Shown here piece by piece: positions 8,042 to 16,232 of a stretch of 34,597 nt of DNA. Made by a program: the position numbers and the translations under genes. The stretch's first letter is position 1. Every line of letters begins with the position of its first letter. Origin of the DNA: Streptomyces sp. SID5785 (GTDB taxonomy: Bacteria; Actinomycetota; Actinomycetes; Streptomycetales; Streptomycetaceae); the NCBI RefSeq assembly GCF_009870065.1, contig NZ_WWIA01000591.1, positions 1 through 34,597 on the forward strand. Reading direction: 5' to 3'. A model generated the notes under the pieces. It searched no databases. It saw nothing but the letters and a program-made list of their open reading frames with translations, and had not been told where the DNA came from.

Positions 8042-8107
8042 ATGGACGCAAGGGCGAAGTTAGTGCAGTCCGTCACGCTTGACGTAAACGCCCGGATCAG
8101 GACGTAG
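8042..8107 (+). CDS. possible 21-codon ORF containing a TTA codon
   Basis: ATG at 8042 is preceded by GAGGAGGGG (8031-8039), a strong ribosome binding site although slightly close. The frame runs 21 codons to TAG at 8105 and includes one TTA leucine codon (8060-8062), which in Streptomyces requires the bldA tRNA. A TATTTT sequence (8020-8025) could be a -10 element. The peptide (MDARAKLVQS...) resembles nothing I know. A small hairpin (GGTCC/GGACC, 8107-8120) follows. With so few codons no coding statistics apply, so this remains speculative. Confidence 0.25.
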   Translation: MDARAKLVQSVTLDVNARIRT

Positions 8108-8132
8108 GTCCTGAAGGACCGTGTGCGTCCCG

Positions 8133-8975
8133 TCAGTTGGCGTTCTGCCGGTCCTTCACCGCACGCCAGCGTGCCACGAGCCGCGCGTACGCGGCTCCCG
8201 CTCCGTCGCCGTCCCCCGCACGCAGCGCCGCGATCCCCTCCGCGACGTCGGCCGCCGAGTGGTCCTCGTCGAGCTGCTCCGCGGGAAGGGTGTGCACGAG
8301 CCCGCCGTAGTCGAGCTCGACGAGCGAGCGCGGGTGGAACTCCTCGAGCCAGCGCCCCACATCTACCAGCCCGTCGATCAGCGGCCCCTCGTCGATCGCC
8401 TCCCGCAGCGCCTTCAGCGCGCGCGCCACCCGCCGCCGGGCCTGCACCATCGGCGTCCGGTAGCGCAGGCTCGGCCCGTCGGCGCCGTCCGGCTCGTAGG
8501 CCCGCTCCTCGTCGGAGACGAGCACGAACCAGTTCGCCGGGACGTGCCAGGTCGCGGTGCGGATCCAGGGGCGCGCGTCCGGATTGCGCTCCAGCCAGTG
8601 CTCATAGTCGTCGGCCGCCTGCCGGCGCACGACCGGCGGCAGCACCGCGTCCAGGAGCGGCAGCGGGAGCTCGCCCGGCAGCGCGTCGAGCGCCTGCCAG
8701 CCGCGCAGCCGGGTGCGCCACGGGCACACGCACAGCACCCCGTCGGCCTCGAGCACGAACGCGTCGTCGCTCTCGTGGACCGGCACCGGCACCGGCGGGG
8801 TCGGCAGCAGATCGGTGAGCGAACGGTGCAGTTCGTCCTGGTAGGAGGGGTGCTGCTCACGGCGCGCGTAGCGCTCCCAGTGGCCGCGCTCCGGCTGCGG
8901 GAACGCGGCGAGCGGTTCGTAGACGCGGAGGTAGGCCGCGTACGGGACGGTCGGCGAGGACACCTTCTTCGGCAC
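8133..8975 (-). CDS. conserved actinobacterial hypothetical protein
   Basis: 280 residues, GTG at 8975 preceded by GGGGAGGG at good spacing. No signal peptide, membrane segment or catalytic motif that I recognise. The protein is soluble, with many Trp and Arg residues, a central region rich in aromatic residues (WIRTATWHVPANWFVLVSDEE) and helical C-terminal segments (RRRVARALKALREAI; AAYARLVARWRAVKD). Similar proteins occur at this position next to vdh in other streptomycetes. It is divergent from vdh, with about 220 bp between the starts. The function is unknown. Confidence 0.8.
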   Translation of the reverse strand: MPKKVSSPTVPYAAYLRVYEPLAAFPQPERGHWERYARREQHPSYQDELHRSLTDLLPTPPVPVPVHESDDAFVLEADGVLCVCPWRTRLRGWQALDALPGELPLPLLDAVLPPVVRRQAADDYEHWLERNPDARPWIRTATWHVPANWFVLVSDEERAYEPDGADGPSLRYRTPMVQARRRVARALKALREAIDEGPLIDGLVDVGRWLEEFHPRSLVELDYGGLVHTLPAEQLDEDHSAADVAEGIAALRAGDGDGAGAAYARLVARWRAVKDRQNAN

Positions 8976-9194
8976 GGCTGATCCCTCCCCGGCACCGGCC
9001 CGGACAACACGGTGATCGTGCCACGGCGCGCGCCGGTGCGGGCGAGCGCGCGTGCGGAGCGCCCCGACGCGAGAGAGTGATCCTGGGCACTGCGCCGGTG
9101 GCGGCCCCCCGCACGATCTAATCTCTTGCCACGGAGACCCGCCACCCTTACGGGGCCCCGCTCAACCGCCGCAACTTGACTGGGAGTCACCACA

Positions 9195-10289
9195 GTGACC
9201 GATGTGACCGGCGCCGCTGCTGACGTGCTGCACACCCTGTTCCACTCGGACCAGGGCGGGCACGAGCAGGTCGTGCTCTGCCAGGATCGCGCGAGCGGCC
9301 TCAAGGCCGTCATCGCCCTCCACAACACCGCTCTGGGCCCCGCCCTCGGCGGCACCCGCTTCTACCCGTACGCGACCGAGGCGGAGGCCGTCGCCGACGC
9401 GCTGAACCTCGCCCGCGGCATGTCGTACAAGAACGCCCTGGCCGGCCTCGACCACGGCGGCGGCAAGGCCGTCATCATCGGCGACCCCGACCGCATCAAG
9501 ACCGAGGAACTCCTGCTCGCCTACGGCCGGTTCGTGGCCTCCCTCGGTGGGCGCTACGTGACGGCCTGCGACGTCGGCACCTACGTGGCCGACATGGACG
9601 TGGTCGCGCGCGAGTGCCGCTGGACGACGGGCCGCTCGCCGGAGAACGGCGGCGCGGGCGACTCCTCGGTGCTCACCGCGTTCGGCGTCTTCCAGGGCAT
9701 GCGGGCGTCCGCCCAGCACCTGTGGGGCGACCCGACGCTGCGCGGCCGCCGGGTCGGCGTCGCGGGCGTCGGCAAGGTCGGGCACCACCTGGTCGAGCAC
9801 CTGCTCGCGGACGGTGCCGAGGTCGTCGTGACCGACGTGCGCCCGGAGTCGGTGCGCCGCATCACCGACCTGCACCCCGAGGTGCGGGTCGCCGCCGACA
9901 CCGAGGAGCTCATCCGCGTCGAGGGGCTCGACATCTACGCCCCCTGCGCGCTGGGCGGCGCCCTGAACGACGACAGCGTGCCCGTCCTCACCGCCAAGGT
10001 GGTGTGCGGTGCGGCCAACAACCAGCTCGCGCACCCGGGTGTCGAGAAGGACCTCGCGGACCGCGGGATCCTCTACGCGCCGGACTACGTGGTGAACGCG
10101 GGCGGGGTCATCCAGGTCGCCGACGAGCTGCACGGCTTCGACTTCGACCGGTGCAAGGAGAAGGCCTCGAAGATCTTCGACACCACACTGTCGATCTTCG
10201 CTCGTGCAAAGTCCGATGGCATTCCGCCGGCCGCCGCGGCCGACCGGATCGCCGAGCAGCGGATGGCGGAGGCGCGCTCCGGCCGGTGA
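9195..10289 (+). CDS. vdh: valine (branched-chain amino acid) dehydrogenase
   Basis: 364 residues, GTG at 9195 with GGGAG eight bases upstream. Glu/Leu/Phe/Val dehydrogenase family: NAD-dependent oxidative deamination of valine and related amino acids to 2-oxo acids, supplying precursors for branched fatty acids and polyketides. Visible: the catalytic region [22 protein letters not shown] with lysines K79 and K91, which match the two catalytic lysines of leucine dehydrogenases, and the Rossmann motif GVAGVGKVG. The length matches characterised streptomycete Vdh. I recognise this locus, next to bldC, as the place of vdh. Monocistronic, with a terminator at 10316. Confidence 0.93.
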   Translation: MTDVTGAAADVLHTLFHSDQGGHEQVVLCQDRASGLKAVIALHNTALGPALGGTRFYPYATEAEAVADALNLARGMSYKNALAGLDHGGGKAVIIGDPDRIKTEELLLAYGRFVASLGGRYVTACDVGTYVADMDVVARECRWTTGRSPENGGAGDSSVLTAFGVFQGMRASAQHLWGDPTLRGRRVGVAGVGKVGHHLVEHLLADGAEVVVTDVRPESVRRITDLHPEVRVAADTEELIRVEGLDIYAPCALGGALNDDSVPVLTAKVVCGAANNQLAHPGVEKDLADRGILYAPDYVVNAGGVIQVADELHGFDFDRCKEKASKIFDTTLSIFARAKSDGIPPAAAADRIAEQRMAEARSGR

Positions 10290-10315
10290 TCCGGGCCCGT
10301 GCGTAACGAGCGTCA

Positions 10316-10346
10316 CTCTTCTCGGCGGGTCGCCCGCCGAGAAGAG
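10316..10346 (+). terminator. terminator of vdh
   Basis: A perfect 14-bp stem (10316-10329 with 10333-10346), 3-nt loop TCG, followed by GTTAAAA. It starts 26 bases after the vdh stop codon. Confidence 0.85.
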
Positions 10347-10468
10347 GTTAAAATCGCAGCTGACCAGCGAGGACGGGGCTCCTGGCTGGTCCTGCGCACA
10401 CGCGCGTCCTGCGGGCGACGTACCGTATGGGCGTGGGCTCAGGTACCGTGGAAGCCCTACGGACCGGT

Positions 10469-10482
10469 CTCTCCGCGGAGAG
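10469..10482. promoter_or_regulatory. perfect 14-bp palindrome upstream of the DUF3073 gene
   Basis: CTCTCCGCGGAGAG reads the same on both strands and lies 71-84 nt before the ATG at 10553. It is a possible operator; the binding protein is unknown. Confidence 0.4.
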
Positions 10483-10552
10483 CCCGTTCCAGATCATGAA
10501 CGCGTGTCAAGACTCTGGGGCCGTCGAGCCCCGTCACCGAGGGGGTCGAGCC

Positions 10553-10816
10553 ATGGGGCGCGGCCGGGCAAAGGCCAAGCAGACGAAGGTCGCCCGCCAG
10601 CTGAAGTACAGCAGCGGCGGGACTGACCTGTCGCGTCTGGCCAACGAGCTGGGCGCATCGACGTCGAATCCGGTCTCGAATCAGCCGCCGAACGGCGAGC
10701 CGTTCGAGGAGGATGAGGACGACGAGGACCCGTACGCCCGCTATGCGGATATGTACGACGACGATGAGGACGAGGACGATGAGTCCGGTCCGTCGTCTCA
10801 GCGCCGCGGCGCTTGA
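10553..10816 (+). CDS. DUF3073 family protein
   Basis: 87 residues, ATG at 10553 with GAGGGGG upstream. This start is chosen over in-frame upstream codons because the conserved family N-terminus is MGRGRAKAKQTKVARQLKYSS. The first ~30 residues are strongly basic. The second half is strongly acidic (EEDEDDEDPYARYADMYDDDEDEDDE). This charge segregation is typical of the family, which is found across actinobacteria and has no assigned function; binding to nucleic acid through the basic arm is only a guess. Transcribed alone, convergent with purM. Confidence 0.9.
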   Translation: MGRGRAKAKQTKVARQLKYSSGGTDLSRLANELGASTSNPVSNQPPNGEPFEEDEDDEDPYARYADMYDDDEDEDDESGPSSQRRGA

Positions 10817-10874
10817 CCTCGTAGCACGTAGCACTGCAAGCAGTTGATTCGTTCCGCGAATACTGCTGCACTTC

Positions 10875-10912
10875 ACCCGGTCCGGGGTGGTCACCACGCC
10901 GGACCGGGTTTT
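10875..10912 (+). terminator. terminator of the DUF3073 gene
   Basis: Stem ACCCGGTCCGG (10875-10885) with CCGGACCGGGT (10899-10909), 11 bp. The loop itself contains a short inverted repeat (GTGG/CCAC), and the stem runs into TTTT (10909-10912). Confidence 0.85.
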
Positions 10913-10934
10913 GTGCTGCCCCGAAGGGCAGCAC
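10913..10934. terminator. second hairpin between the DUF3073 gene and purM
   Basis: GTGCTGCCC (10913-10921), loop CGAA, GGGCAGCAC (10926-10934), 9 bp perfect. It sits 11 nt past the purM stop codon (minus strand) and directly abuts the previous terminator. It has no T-run on the minus strand, so a role in ending purFM transcription is inferred from position. Confidence 0.5.
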
Positions 10935-10944
10935 CCCGCGCGTC

Positions 10945-12024
10945 CTACTGTGCGTAGTCACCCGTGAGCTCGGCGCCCGTCGCGTGGTCACCGCGGTCGG
11001 TGATCTCGCCGGCCACCCAGGAGTCCACGCCGCGGTCCGCGAGGGTCGCGAGGGCGACGTCCACGGACTCCTGCGGCACGATCGCCATCATGCCGACGCC
11101 CATGTTGAGCGTCTTCTCCAGTTCCAGGCGCTCGACGGAGCCGGCCCTGCCGACCAGGTCGAAGATCGCGCCGGGGGTCCAGGTGGAGCGGTCGACCGTG
11201 GCGTGCAGGCCGTCCGGGATCACCCGTGCGAGGTTCGCCGCGAGGCCGCCGCCGGTGATGTGGCTGTAGGCGTGCACCTGGGTCGTGCTGGTCAGCGCCA
11301 GGCAGTCCAGGGAGTAGATCTTGGTGGGCTCCAGGAGCTCCTCGCCCAGCGTCCGCCCGAGCTCGTCGACCTGCTGCTCGAGCGCCATGCCCGCGCGGTC
11401 CAGGAGGACGTGACGGACCAGCGAGTACCCGTTCGAGTGAAGTCCGGAGGACGCCATGGCGATCACGGCGTCACCCGTACGGATGCGATCGGGGCCCAGC
11501 AGGTTGTCGTACTCGACGACACCCGTGCCGGCGCCCGCGACATCGAAGTCGTCGGCGCCGAGCAGGCCCGGGTGCTCCGCCGTCTCGCCGCCGACCAGGG
11601 CGCAGCCGGCGAGGACACAGCCCTCGGCGATGCCCTTCACGATGGCGGCGACCCGCTCCGGGTGGACCTTGCCCACGCAGATGTAGTCGGTCATGAACAG
11701 CGGTTCGGCGCCGCACACCACGATGTCGTCCATGACCATCGCGACCAGGTCGTGGCCGATCGTGTCGTAGACGCCGAGGCGGCGCGCCACGTCGACCTTC
11801 GTGCCGACGCCGTCGGTCGCGGAGGCGAGCAGCGGGCGCTCGTACCTCTTCAGGGCGGAGGCGTCGAAGAGGCCGGCGAAGCCGCCGAGGCCGCCGAGGA
11901 CCTCGGGGCGCTGCGTCTTCTTCACCCACTCCTTCATCAGCTCGACGGCGCGGTCGCCCGCCTCGATGTCGACGCCCGCTGTTCGGTAGGAAGCCGACGC
12001 GTAGCTGGCACCAGTCTCAGACAT
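10945..12024 (-). CDS. purM: phosphoribosylformylglycinamidine cyclo-ligase (AIR synthetase)
   Basis: 359 residues. PurM uses ATP to close the imidazole ring, converting FGAM to AIR (step 5 of purine synthesis). Visible: N-terminal SYRTAGVDIEAGDRAV, the family motif LLASATDGVGTKV, GEPLFMTDYICVGK-like and VGGETAEHPG segments, and the C-terminal SHITGGGLAANLARV. The length fits the family. The start ATG at 12024 is chosen because it opens the conserved N-terminus; a longer frame upstream reads through the intergenic space and purF. It follows purF after 53 nt on the same strand and is presumably co-transcribed with it. Confidence 0.96.
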   Translation of the reverse strand: MSETGASYASASYRTAGVDIEAGDRAVELMKEWVKKTQRPEVLGGLGGFAGLFDASALKRYERPLLASATDGVGTKVDVARRLGVYDTIGHDLVAMVMDDIVVCGAEPLFMTDYICVGKVHPERVAAIVKGIAEGCVLAGCALVGGETAEHPGLLGADDFDVAGAGTGVVEYDNLLGPDRIRTGDAVIAMASSGLHSNGYSLVRHVLLDRAGMALEQQVDELGRTLGEELLEPTKIYSLDCLALTSTTQVHAYSHITGGGLAANLARVIPDGLHATVDRSTWTPGAIFDLVGRAGSVERLELEKTLNMGVGMMAIVPQESVDVALATLADRGVDSWVAGEITDRGDHATGAELTGDYAQ

Positions 12025-12077
12025 TGCCTGGGATCTTTCGGGTTGGTGAATACGAGATACGGGGACCGGCGCGGGGC

Positions 12078-13604
12078 CTACGGCCGGCGGATCGCGTCGG
12101 TCGCGGCCGTGGACGCGGGGCCCGCGGCCAGTTCCGTCTCCAGGAGCTGCTTGCCGAGGAGCTCCGGGTCGGGGAGGTCCATCGGGTACTCGCCGTCGAA
12201 GCAGGCGCGGCAGAGGTTCGGCTTGTCGATGGTCGTGGCCTCGATCATGCCGTCGATGGAGATGTAGGAGAGCGAGTCGGCCCCGAGGGAGGTGCCGATC
12301 TCCTCGACCGACATGCCGTTGGCGATCAGCTCCGCGCGGGTCGCGAAGTCGATGCCGAAGAAGCACGGCCACTTCACGGGCGGCGACGAGATCCGGATGT
12401 GGACCTCGGCGGCGCCCGCCTCGCGGAGCATCCGGACCAGGGCGCGCTGGGTGTTGCCGCGCACGATCGAGTCGTCGACGACGACCAGACGCTTGCCCTT
12501 GATGACTTCCTTGAGGGGGTTCAGCTTGAGACGGATGCCGAGCTGGCGGATCGTCTGCGAGGGCTGGATGAAGGTGCGGCCCACATAGGCGTTCTTCACC
12601 AGGCCGTTGCCGAACGGGATGCCGCTGGCCTCCGCGTAGCCGACGGCCGCGGGGGTGCCGGACTCCGGCGTCGCTATGACGAGGTCCGCCTCGACGGGTG
12701 CTTCCTTGGCGAGACGGCGGCCCATCTCCACCCGGGAGAGGTACACGTTCCGGCCGGCGATGTCCGTGTCGGGACGGGCCAGGTAGACGTACTCGAAGAC
12801 GCAGCCCTTGGGCTTCGCTTCTGCGAATCGCGAGGTGCGCAGACCGTTCTCGTCGATGGCGACGAACTCGCCCGGCTCGATCTCGCGGACGAAGCTCGCG
12901 CCGCAGATGTCGAGCGCGGCGGACTCGGAGGCGACCACCCAGCCGCGCTCGAGCCGGCCGAGGACCAGCGGGCGGATGCCCTGCGGGTCACGCGCGGCAT
13001 AGAGGGTGTGCTCGTCCATGAAGACGAGGGAGAAGGCGCCCTGGACCTGGGGCAGCACGGTGGCGGCGGCCTCTTCGATGGTCAGGGGCTTGCCGTCGGC
13101 GTCGACCTGGCCCGCGAGCAGCGCGGTCACGAGGTCGGTGTCGTTGGTGGCCGCCACCTGTGTGGCGCGGCCGTTCTCCTTGGGGAGTTCGGCGACCATC
13201 TCGGCGAGCTGCGCCGTGTTGACCAGGTTGCCGTTGTGGCCGAGCGCGATCGAACCGTGCGCGGTGGCGCGGAACGTCGGCTGGGCGTTCTCCCACACGG
13301 AGGCTCCGGTGGTCGAGTAGCGGGCGTGACCGACCGCGATATGACCTTGGAGTGAACCTAGGGAAGTCTCGTCGAAGACCTGGGACACGAGGCCCATGTC
13401 CTTGAAGACGAGGATCTGGGAGCCGTTGCTGACCGCGATTCCCGCGGATTCCTGACCCCGATGCTGGAGGGCGTAGAGCCCGAAGTACGTGAGCTTTGCG
13501 ACCTCTTCGCCCGGAGCCCAGACACCGAAGACGCCACAAGCGTCCTGGGGGCCTTTCTCGCCGGGGAGCAGATCGTGATTGAGTCGACCGTCACCACGTG
13601 GCAC
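12078..13604 (-). CDS. purF: amidophosphoribosyltransferase
   Basis: 508 residues, GTG at 13604. PurF makes 5-phosphoribosylamine from PRPP and glutamine, the committed step of purine synthesis. The N-terminal Ntn glutaminase domain would start at Cys23 (DACGVFGVW) after cleavage of a 22-residue propeptide. LQHRGQESAGIA follows, and the PRPP site VVVDDSIVRGNT lies in the phosphoribosyltransferase domain. Four cysteines match those that hold the [4Fe-4S] cluster of Bacillus-type PurF: KGCVFEY, KWPCFFG and the pair in LCRACFDGEYP. This suggests an oxygen-sensitive Fe-S enzyme. No Shine-Dalgarno sequence is evident; a -10-like TACACT ends seven bases before the GTG. Confidence 0.97.
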   Translation of the reverse strand: MPRGDGRLNHDLLPGEKGPQDACGVFGVWAPGEEVAKLTYFGLYALQHRGQESAGIAVSNGSQILVFKDMGLVSQVFDETSLGSLQGHIAVGHARYSTTGASVWENAQPTFRATAHGSIALGHNGNLVNTAQLAEMVAELPKENGRATQVAATNDTDLVTALLAGQVDADGKPLTIEEAAATVLPQVQGAFSLVFMDEHTLYAARDPQGIRPLVLGRLERGWVVASESAALDICGASFVREIEPGEFVAIDENGLRTSRFAEAKPKGCVFEYVYLARPDTDIAGRNVYLSRVEMGRRLAKEAPVEADLVIATPESGTPAAVGYAEASGIPFGNGLVKNAYVGRTFIQPSQTIRQLGIRLKLNPLKEVIKGKRLVVVDDSIVRGNTQRALVRMLREAGAAEVHIRISSPPVKWPCFFGIDFATRAELIANGMSVEEIGTSLGADSLSYISIDGMIEATTIDKPNLCRACFDGEYPMDLPDPELLGKQLLETELAAGPASTAATDAIRRP

Positions 13605-13611
13605 GCCACCG

Positions 13612-13617
13612 AGTGTA
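13612..13617 (-). promoter_or_regulatory. candidate -10 element of a leaderless purF promoter
   Basis: TACACT on the minus strand lies exactly seven bases from the purF GTG. Transcription would then begin at or next to the start codon. The -35 match is poor (TTCGGA, 13636-13641, 18-nt spacing). Confidence 0.35.
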
Positions 13618-13654
13618 GACGTGATCGACCACTGGTCCGAATTGGGGACAAGCG

Positions 13655-13668
13655 CTACTCGCGTTGAC
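13655..13668 (-). promoter_or_regulatory. candidate purine-regulon motif upstream of purF
   Basis: CTACTCGCGTTGAC (plus strand) differs at a single base from CTACTCGCGTAGAC at 22797-22810 upstream of purS. Both lie on the same side of, and in the same orientation to, their genes, 51-64 nt (purF) and 58-71 nt (purS) from the start codon. The arms approximate the inverted repeat CTAC-N4-GTAG. The regulator is unknown. Confidence 0.5.
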
Positions 13669-13823
13669 GAGGGGCCCGCACCCGGGGGCAGCGGGGGCGG
13701 TCCGGGGGCGGCATCACCCCTGTGTTGTCCGTCTGACCTGCACAGATGTCGACCGAGCCGGAGGTGGGCCGGGGCCCGCTCCGGTGTGACGTAGCTCGCG
13801 TCGGCCGACCGCTCCGCGGCCGC

Positions 13824-14648
13824 TCACGGGGCGGTGAGGCTGACGCCGGGGCCCTTGCCGTCGGACGGTTCGAGGGTGAGGCTGTCGCCGCGGATCGTGT
13901 AGCGGGCCTCGCCGGTGAGGACCGCGCGGAGCGTCTTCTCCACCTCGGCCGCCGGGCCGAAGCAGCCCATGCGGGTGCTGGTCAGCGGCCCGAAGGTGAT
14001 GCGGTCGTCCCGGACGGTGGCCTTGGCGCGGCCGGTGTTGCAGCCGAGGCGGGCGTCGACGTGACCGTCCTTGTCGAACACCAGCCGGGCCCGGCCCTGC
14101 GCGGCCTTCGGCAGGGAACTCGTGGTGCCCTCCGACATCACTCCGGTGACCTGCCACTTCGTGCCGAACAGAGCGGTGTCGCGGCGCTTCACGAGCGTGA
14201 CGGTGTCGCCGCCGGACCGGGTGAGCGTGAGCGTGTCGCCGCGGGCGCCGGCCTTGACGGTGTTCCGCTCGCCGAGGGCGCGGGCCAGCGTCTTCTCGAA
14301 GCTGCGCTGCCGCGCGTCGGAGCAGTACATCTCGGTGACCTGGGCACGGCCGAGGTCGACGCTGTCGCCGTCGACCCGCGCGTCGGCGTCGAAGTGGTTG
14401 CAGCCGTAGTTGCCGCGCACCCGCTCGTCGGAGACGAACTCGACGTACGCGCCGCCCGGCGCCTTCGTCGGGCGGCCGTCCACGGTCACGGTGTCCACGG
14501 ACCAGTGGACGCCGGTCAGCTGGGTGCCGCCCGCCGTCACGGTCCCGGCCTGCTGTGTGCCGCAGGCCGTGACGGCTCCGAGGGCGGCCAGCGGCAGGAC
14601 CGCGGCGAGCGGGAGTCGGGGGCCACGAGTGCTGTGTCGCGTGAACAT
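13824..14648 (-). CDS. META/HslJ-domain lipoprotein
   Basis: 274 residues, ATG at 14648. The N-terminus is a lipoprotein signal: basic residues, a hydrophobic stretch LPLAAVLPLAALGAV and lipobox VTAC with Cys29 as the lipidated residue, so it should be anchored outside the cytoplasmic membrane. Two META-like domains follow (about residues 42-150 and 158-272). Each has the family pattern of an opening LxGxxW, an internal GCN turn, and a second cysteine (YCSDARQ; MGCFGP) that could form a disulfide. META/HslJ domains occur in stress-related and surface proteins, but the biochemical role here is unknown. The longer upstream frame is rejected because it lacks the signal peptide. It lies 104 nt after the next gene upstream. 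Confidence 0.85.
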   Translation of the reverse strand: MFTRHSTRGPRLPLAAVLPLAALGAVTACGTQQAGTVTAGGTQLTGVHWSVDTVTVDGRPTKAPGGAYVEFVSDERVRGNYGCNHFDADARVDGDSVDLGRAQVTEMYCSDARQRSFEKTLARALGERNTVKAGARGDTLTLTRSGGDTVTLVKRRDTALFGTKWQVTGVMSEGTTSSLPKAAQGRARLVFDKDGHVDARLGCNTGRAKATVRDDRITFGPLTSTRMGCFGPAAEVEKTLRAVLTGEARYTIRGDSLTLEPSDGKGPGVSLTAP

Positions 14649-14752
14649 GCCGATGGGACGGGTCCGGCCCCTCGATCGGTTCCGTCCCCGCGCTCGGTTC
14701 ACCCCGGCGACGCGGGGGCGCGGGGCGCGGGCACCGCGGCCGGGCCGTGCCG

Positions 14753-15559
14753 TCACGCCATGATCGGCAGCAGCCCTTCGAGATCGGCCCGCTCGCCGCC
14801 GGCTCTGACGGCCGCGTCGTCGAGCGCGGCGCGCCAGGTCGTCCGGCCCGTCGCGAGGCGGAGCCAGGTGAGCGGGTCGGTCTCCACCACGTTGGGCGGG
14901 GTGCCGCGGGTGTGGCGCGGGCCGGCCACGCACTGGACGACGGCGAACGGCGGCACCCGCACCTCGGTGGACGCCCCCGGCGCCTTCTCGGCCAGGGCGT
15001 CCGCGAGGAACCGGACCGCGGCCGCGAGCAACTGCCGCTCGATCGGCAGCGCCAGCTCGGGCAGCGCGTCGTTCAGGTCGTCGGTGTGGACGGCGAGCTC
15101 GACGGCCCGGGTCACCAGCGCGCTGGTCAGGGTGATCGAGCCGACCCGGTGCGCCAGCGGGCGGCTGCCGTCGAGGCCGGCCGGGAAGTGGGCCTCGAGT
15201 CCCGCGGCCGTCTCGGCGTAGAGCTCGGTCAGCGAGGAACCGTCGGCCAGTGCGTGGACGCGGGCGTCGACCGCGGGGGCGGCGGGCGCGGTCCGCGCCG
15301 GGTAGTCCATGAGGGCCAGCTCGGCGCGGGCGGGCGGCGGCTCGGCAAGACCGCGCGTCAGCAGGCCGACGGCCATGGTGAAGTGCGCGGCGAGCTCCCG
15401 CACCGTCCAGTCCCCGAGCCGGGTCGGCGCCGCGAGCTGCTCCGGGCCGAGCCCCTCGACCGTCGTCCGCAGGGTCGCGAACTGGGCCAGTACGGCCGTC
15501 CTCAACTTCTCCACGTCGTACGAACGCTGACGTTTCCTGGATGTGCTCCGCTCGGCCAT
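14753..15559 (-). CDS. maleylpyruvate isomerase-fold / sterol-carrier family protein
   Basis: 268 residues, ATG at 15559. The N-terminal half is the MDMPI (DinB-like) four-helix domain. The expected metal-binding residues are present: a histidine in LGDWTVRELAAHF, then Glu and His in RAVELAVHTDDL. This fold is used by mycothiol-dependent enzymes, and mycothiol is the actinobacterial thiol, so the protein may be a mycothiol-S-transferase or isomerase. The C-terminal ~90 residues resemble the sterol-carrier-like domain often fused to it. The substrate is unknown. It begins 10 nt after the stop codon of the TetR gene, so the two are very probably one operon. Confidence 0.82.
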   Translation of the reverse strand: MAERSTSRKRQRSYDVEKLRTAVLAQFATLRTTVEGLGPEQLAAPTRLGDWTVRELAAHFTMAVGLLTRGLAEPPPARAELALMDYPARTAPAAPAVDARVHALADGSSLTELYAETAAGLEAHFPAGLDGSRPLAHRVGSITLTSALVTRAVELAVHTDDLNDALPELALPIERQLLAAAVRFLADALAEKAPGASTEVRVPPFAVVQCVAGPRHTRGTPPNVVETDPLTWLRLATGRTTWRAALDDAAVRAGGERADLEGLLPIMA

Positions 15560-15569
15560 GCCCGTGACC

Positions 15570-16232
15570 CTACGCCCGCACCGCGAACCCGCTCAGGCCC
15601 TTTTCGACCAGGGCGAACGCCCGCTCGGCCCGCTCCACCGCGCCCCGGGCGACCTCGTCGCGCGCCGCGCCCGCGAGGATCCGGCGGTGGTTCTCGTTCA
15701 TCAGCGCGCTGACCACGCCGGAGAGCTGCGACGCGGCGACGGCGGACAGCAGCGCGTCCCCGGTCTCCTCGGTGAGGACCCGGGTGGCGGCCTGCTCGCC
15801 CTGCACCGACCAGAGCAGTGCTCTGCGGGCGAGCGCGGGCGTGCGGTTGATCAGCTGGATGAGCGCCAGCTCGTTCCCCTGCTCGCTCAGGCCGATCGAC
15901 GGGTCCCGGTCGGCGATCTTGCGGAGCACCATCGCGCGGACGGCGTCGACGGCTGAGCCTCCCCGCGGCCGCTCCTCGATCGCCCTCGCGAGGTCCTCGA
16001 CGTGCTCCTCCATGGGGCCCATGAGGAGGTCTTCCTTGGTGCCGAAGTAGTTGAAGACCGTCATCTTCGAGACCTCGGCGGCCTCCGCGATCTGCGCGAC
16101 GGAGACCTGGTCGAAGCCGTGCTCGAGGAACAGGTCGACGGCCGTGCGCCAGACCTTGAGCGCCGTCTGCTTCTTCTTGCGCTCGCGCAGCCCGAGTCCG
16201 TCGTCAGCCATGCCCGAACCGTACCAAGACAA
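15570..16232 (-). CDS. TetR family transcriptional regulator
   Basis: 220 residues. The N-terminal helix-turn-helix is clear (VSVAQIAEAAEVSKMTVFNYFGTKEDLL, about residues 45-73), with a ligand-binding C-terminal domain. The start is placed at TTG 16232 because GGAGG (16240-16244 on the complement) lies seven bases upstream; the ATG at 16211 (MADDGLG) has no ribosome binding site and would give 213 residues. It is divergent from an MFS exporter, a classic repressor-pump arrangement, and lies immediately upstream of the MDMPI-fold gene. Likely role: repressor of the pump and of its own operon, with the inducer unknown. Confidence 0.88.
   Translation of the reverse strand: MSWYGSGMADDGLGLRERKKKQTALKVWRTAVDLFLEHGFDQVSVAQIAEAAEVSKMTVFNYFGTKEDLLMGPMEEHVEDLARAIEERPRGGSAVDAVRAMVLRKIADRDPSIGLSEQGNELALIQLINRTPALARRALLWSVQGEQAATRVLTEETGDALLSAVAASQLSGVVSALMNENHRRILAGAARDEVARGAVERAERAFALVEKGLSGFAVRA

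Noticed and set aside
10427-10552. A 42-residue N-terminal extension of the DUF3073 protein.
   Set aside because: The extension lacks the family sequence and crosses the palindrome; GAGGGGG before ATG 10553 fits the conserved start.
12025-12372. An upstream extension of purM.
   Set aside because: It is the wrong-frame complement of purF plus the intergenic gap; the conserved PurM N-terminus begins at 12024.
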